Shown piece after piece: positions 63,516 to 64,000 of a stretch of 64,000 bases of DNA (within the stretch, counting starts at the first letter, position 1; each line of letters opens with the position of its first letter). Under the pieces are notes generated by a model that searched no databases, was not told where the DNA came from, and was given only the letters and a program-made list of their open reading frames with translations. Source of the stretch: Bog-950 sp964615305 (lineage in GTDB: Bacteria > Bacteroidota > Bacteroidia > Chitinophagales > LD1); contig CAZTNA010000016.1 of the NCBI GenBank assembly GCA_964615305.1, positions 1 through 64,000 of the forward strand, read 5' to 3'. A program made the translations under genes and the position numbers.

Positions 63516-64000
63516 TTATTGTTTCTTCGGAGTTACTTTTCTTTTTCGAAAAACTCGGTCTTGCAATCTATCATTTAACGGGCGGTCTATTGCTTTACAA
63601 GTTAAGGTATTGTAGGCGTACGTATAAACCTTAGACCCTATAAAACCTCTTTCTCCATACGGCACAAACACTGAATAGCTGCTGGTGTCGTTCACCAATA
63701 TTATCTGAGTAGTATCACCTGTATTCCATTGGTAACTTTTGAAGCCATCCGGTGCTTTCATAAATGTACGCCCATTAACGTCAAAACAACTTACCACCGG
63801 CCTTTTGAGCTCAAATGGCAGAGACGGATAGTTAAAAACCCGATAGGAATTTGAACACATCGCCTCTAACAAGCGTTTCCCTTCCTTATTTACAATTACA
63901 AAGTTTACATCAGCACCTGACTCACGGGTTGTTAGCCCGAAATTGATAAGTGTATTTCCGTCAGGTAAACGCTGTACATTCCCTAACCGTGTACTATACT
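63516..64000 (-). CDS. arylsulfotransferase-like protein (5' partial)
   Basis: The frame is open without a stop from 63516 to the right edge of the window, so the gene is cut and only its last ~160 residues are visible. The TTG at 63872 is not a real start. Upstream of it the frame reads a TRLGNVQRLPDGNTLINFG segment, the repeat signature of arylsulfotransferase (ASST)-type beta-propellers. Then VIVNKEGKRLLEA completes a blade. The following FKSYQWNTGDTTQIILVND is a common Bacteroidota Ig-like/PKD-like strand pattern. The end is basic (FRKRKVTPKKQ) with no sorting domain. Exported location is expected but the N-terminus is missing. Confidence 0.7.
   Translation of the reverse strand, partial: YSTRLGNVQRLPDGNTLINFGLTTRESGADVNFVIVNKEGKRLLEAMCSNSYRVFNYPSLPFELKRPVVSCFDVNGRTFMKAPDGFKSYQWNTGDTTQIILVNDTSSYSVFVPYGERGFIGSKVYTYAYNTLTCKAIDRPLNDRLQDRVFRKRKVTPKKQ

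Overview
The window looks like a chromosomal segment of a Bacteroidota bacterium. The evidence is a TonB-dependent receptor with an N-terminal carboxypeptidase-regulatory domain, many lipobox lipoproteins, VCBS/ASPIC-UnbV repeat proteins, a vanadium haloperoxidase-family lipoprotein, AT-rich starts without clear Shine-Dalgarno sequences, and -7 elements resembling TAnnTTTG. Base composition by eye is about 40% GC. I cannot fix the family or genus. I see no rRNA, tRNA, CRISPR array or transposase.

Layout. 0-6 kb holds surface proteins: a collagen-like GXY protein cut by the left edge, a tail-fibre-like repeat protein and a TonB receptor. 6-20 kb is mostly housekeeping: a BaiN/HI0933 flavoprotein with hpt, a lipoprotein MsrA, an unknown helical protein, a glycosyltransferase/O-antigen ligase pair, then a forward run meaB-mnmH-selD-SDR-slyD-gcvT. 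An MBL-fold hydrolase and a small lipoprotein close this part. 62-64 kb returns to housekeeping (gamma-carbonic anhydrase family, idi) and ends in an arylsulfotransferase-like gene cut by the right edge.

The unusual part is 20-62 kb, a patchwork of short operons with frequent strand changes. It holds seven large membrane proteins of GT-C glycosyltransferase type, each with an acidic pair just after the first membrane segment. It also holds four membrane-anchored SGNH-hydrolase-like proteins, two B12-binding radical SAM enzymes, two LpxO/aspartyl-hydroxylase-like oxygenases, two VCBS/ASPIC proteins, a vanadium haloperoxidase-like lipoprotein and a cytochrome c/copper monooxygenase fusion. A class III aminotransferase, a DprE1-like FAD oxidoreductase and an operon epimerase-epimerase-UbiA-GT-C complete it. 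Many partners overlap by exactly 4 bp (ATGA), so they are probably translated together.

My reading is that 20-62 kb encodes assembly and modification of a cell-envelope glycan or glycolipid. Part of it is a polyprenyl-phosphate pentose module like the mycobacterial UbiA/DprE1/AftB system: UbiA makes polyprenyl-phosphate-phosphoribose, an FAD oxidase and epimerases alter the sugar, and GT-C enzymes transfer it outside the inner membrane. The hydroxylases, SGNH proteins and radical SAM enzymes would decorate the product. The individual families are mostly well supported; the joint pathway is inference.
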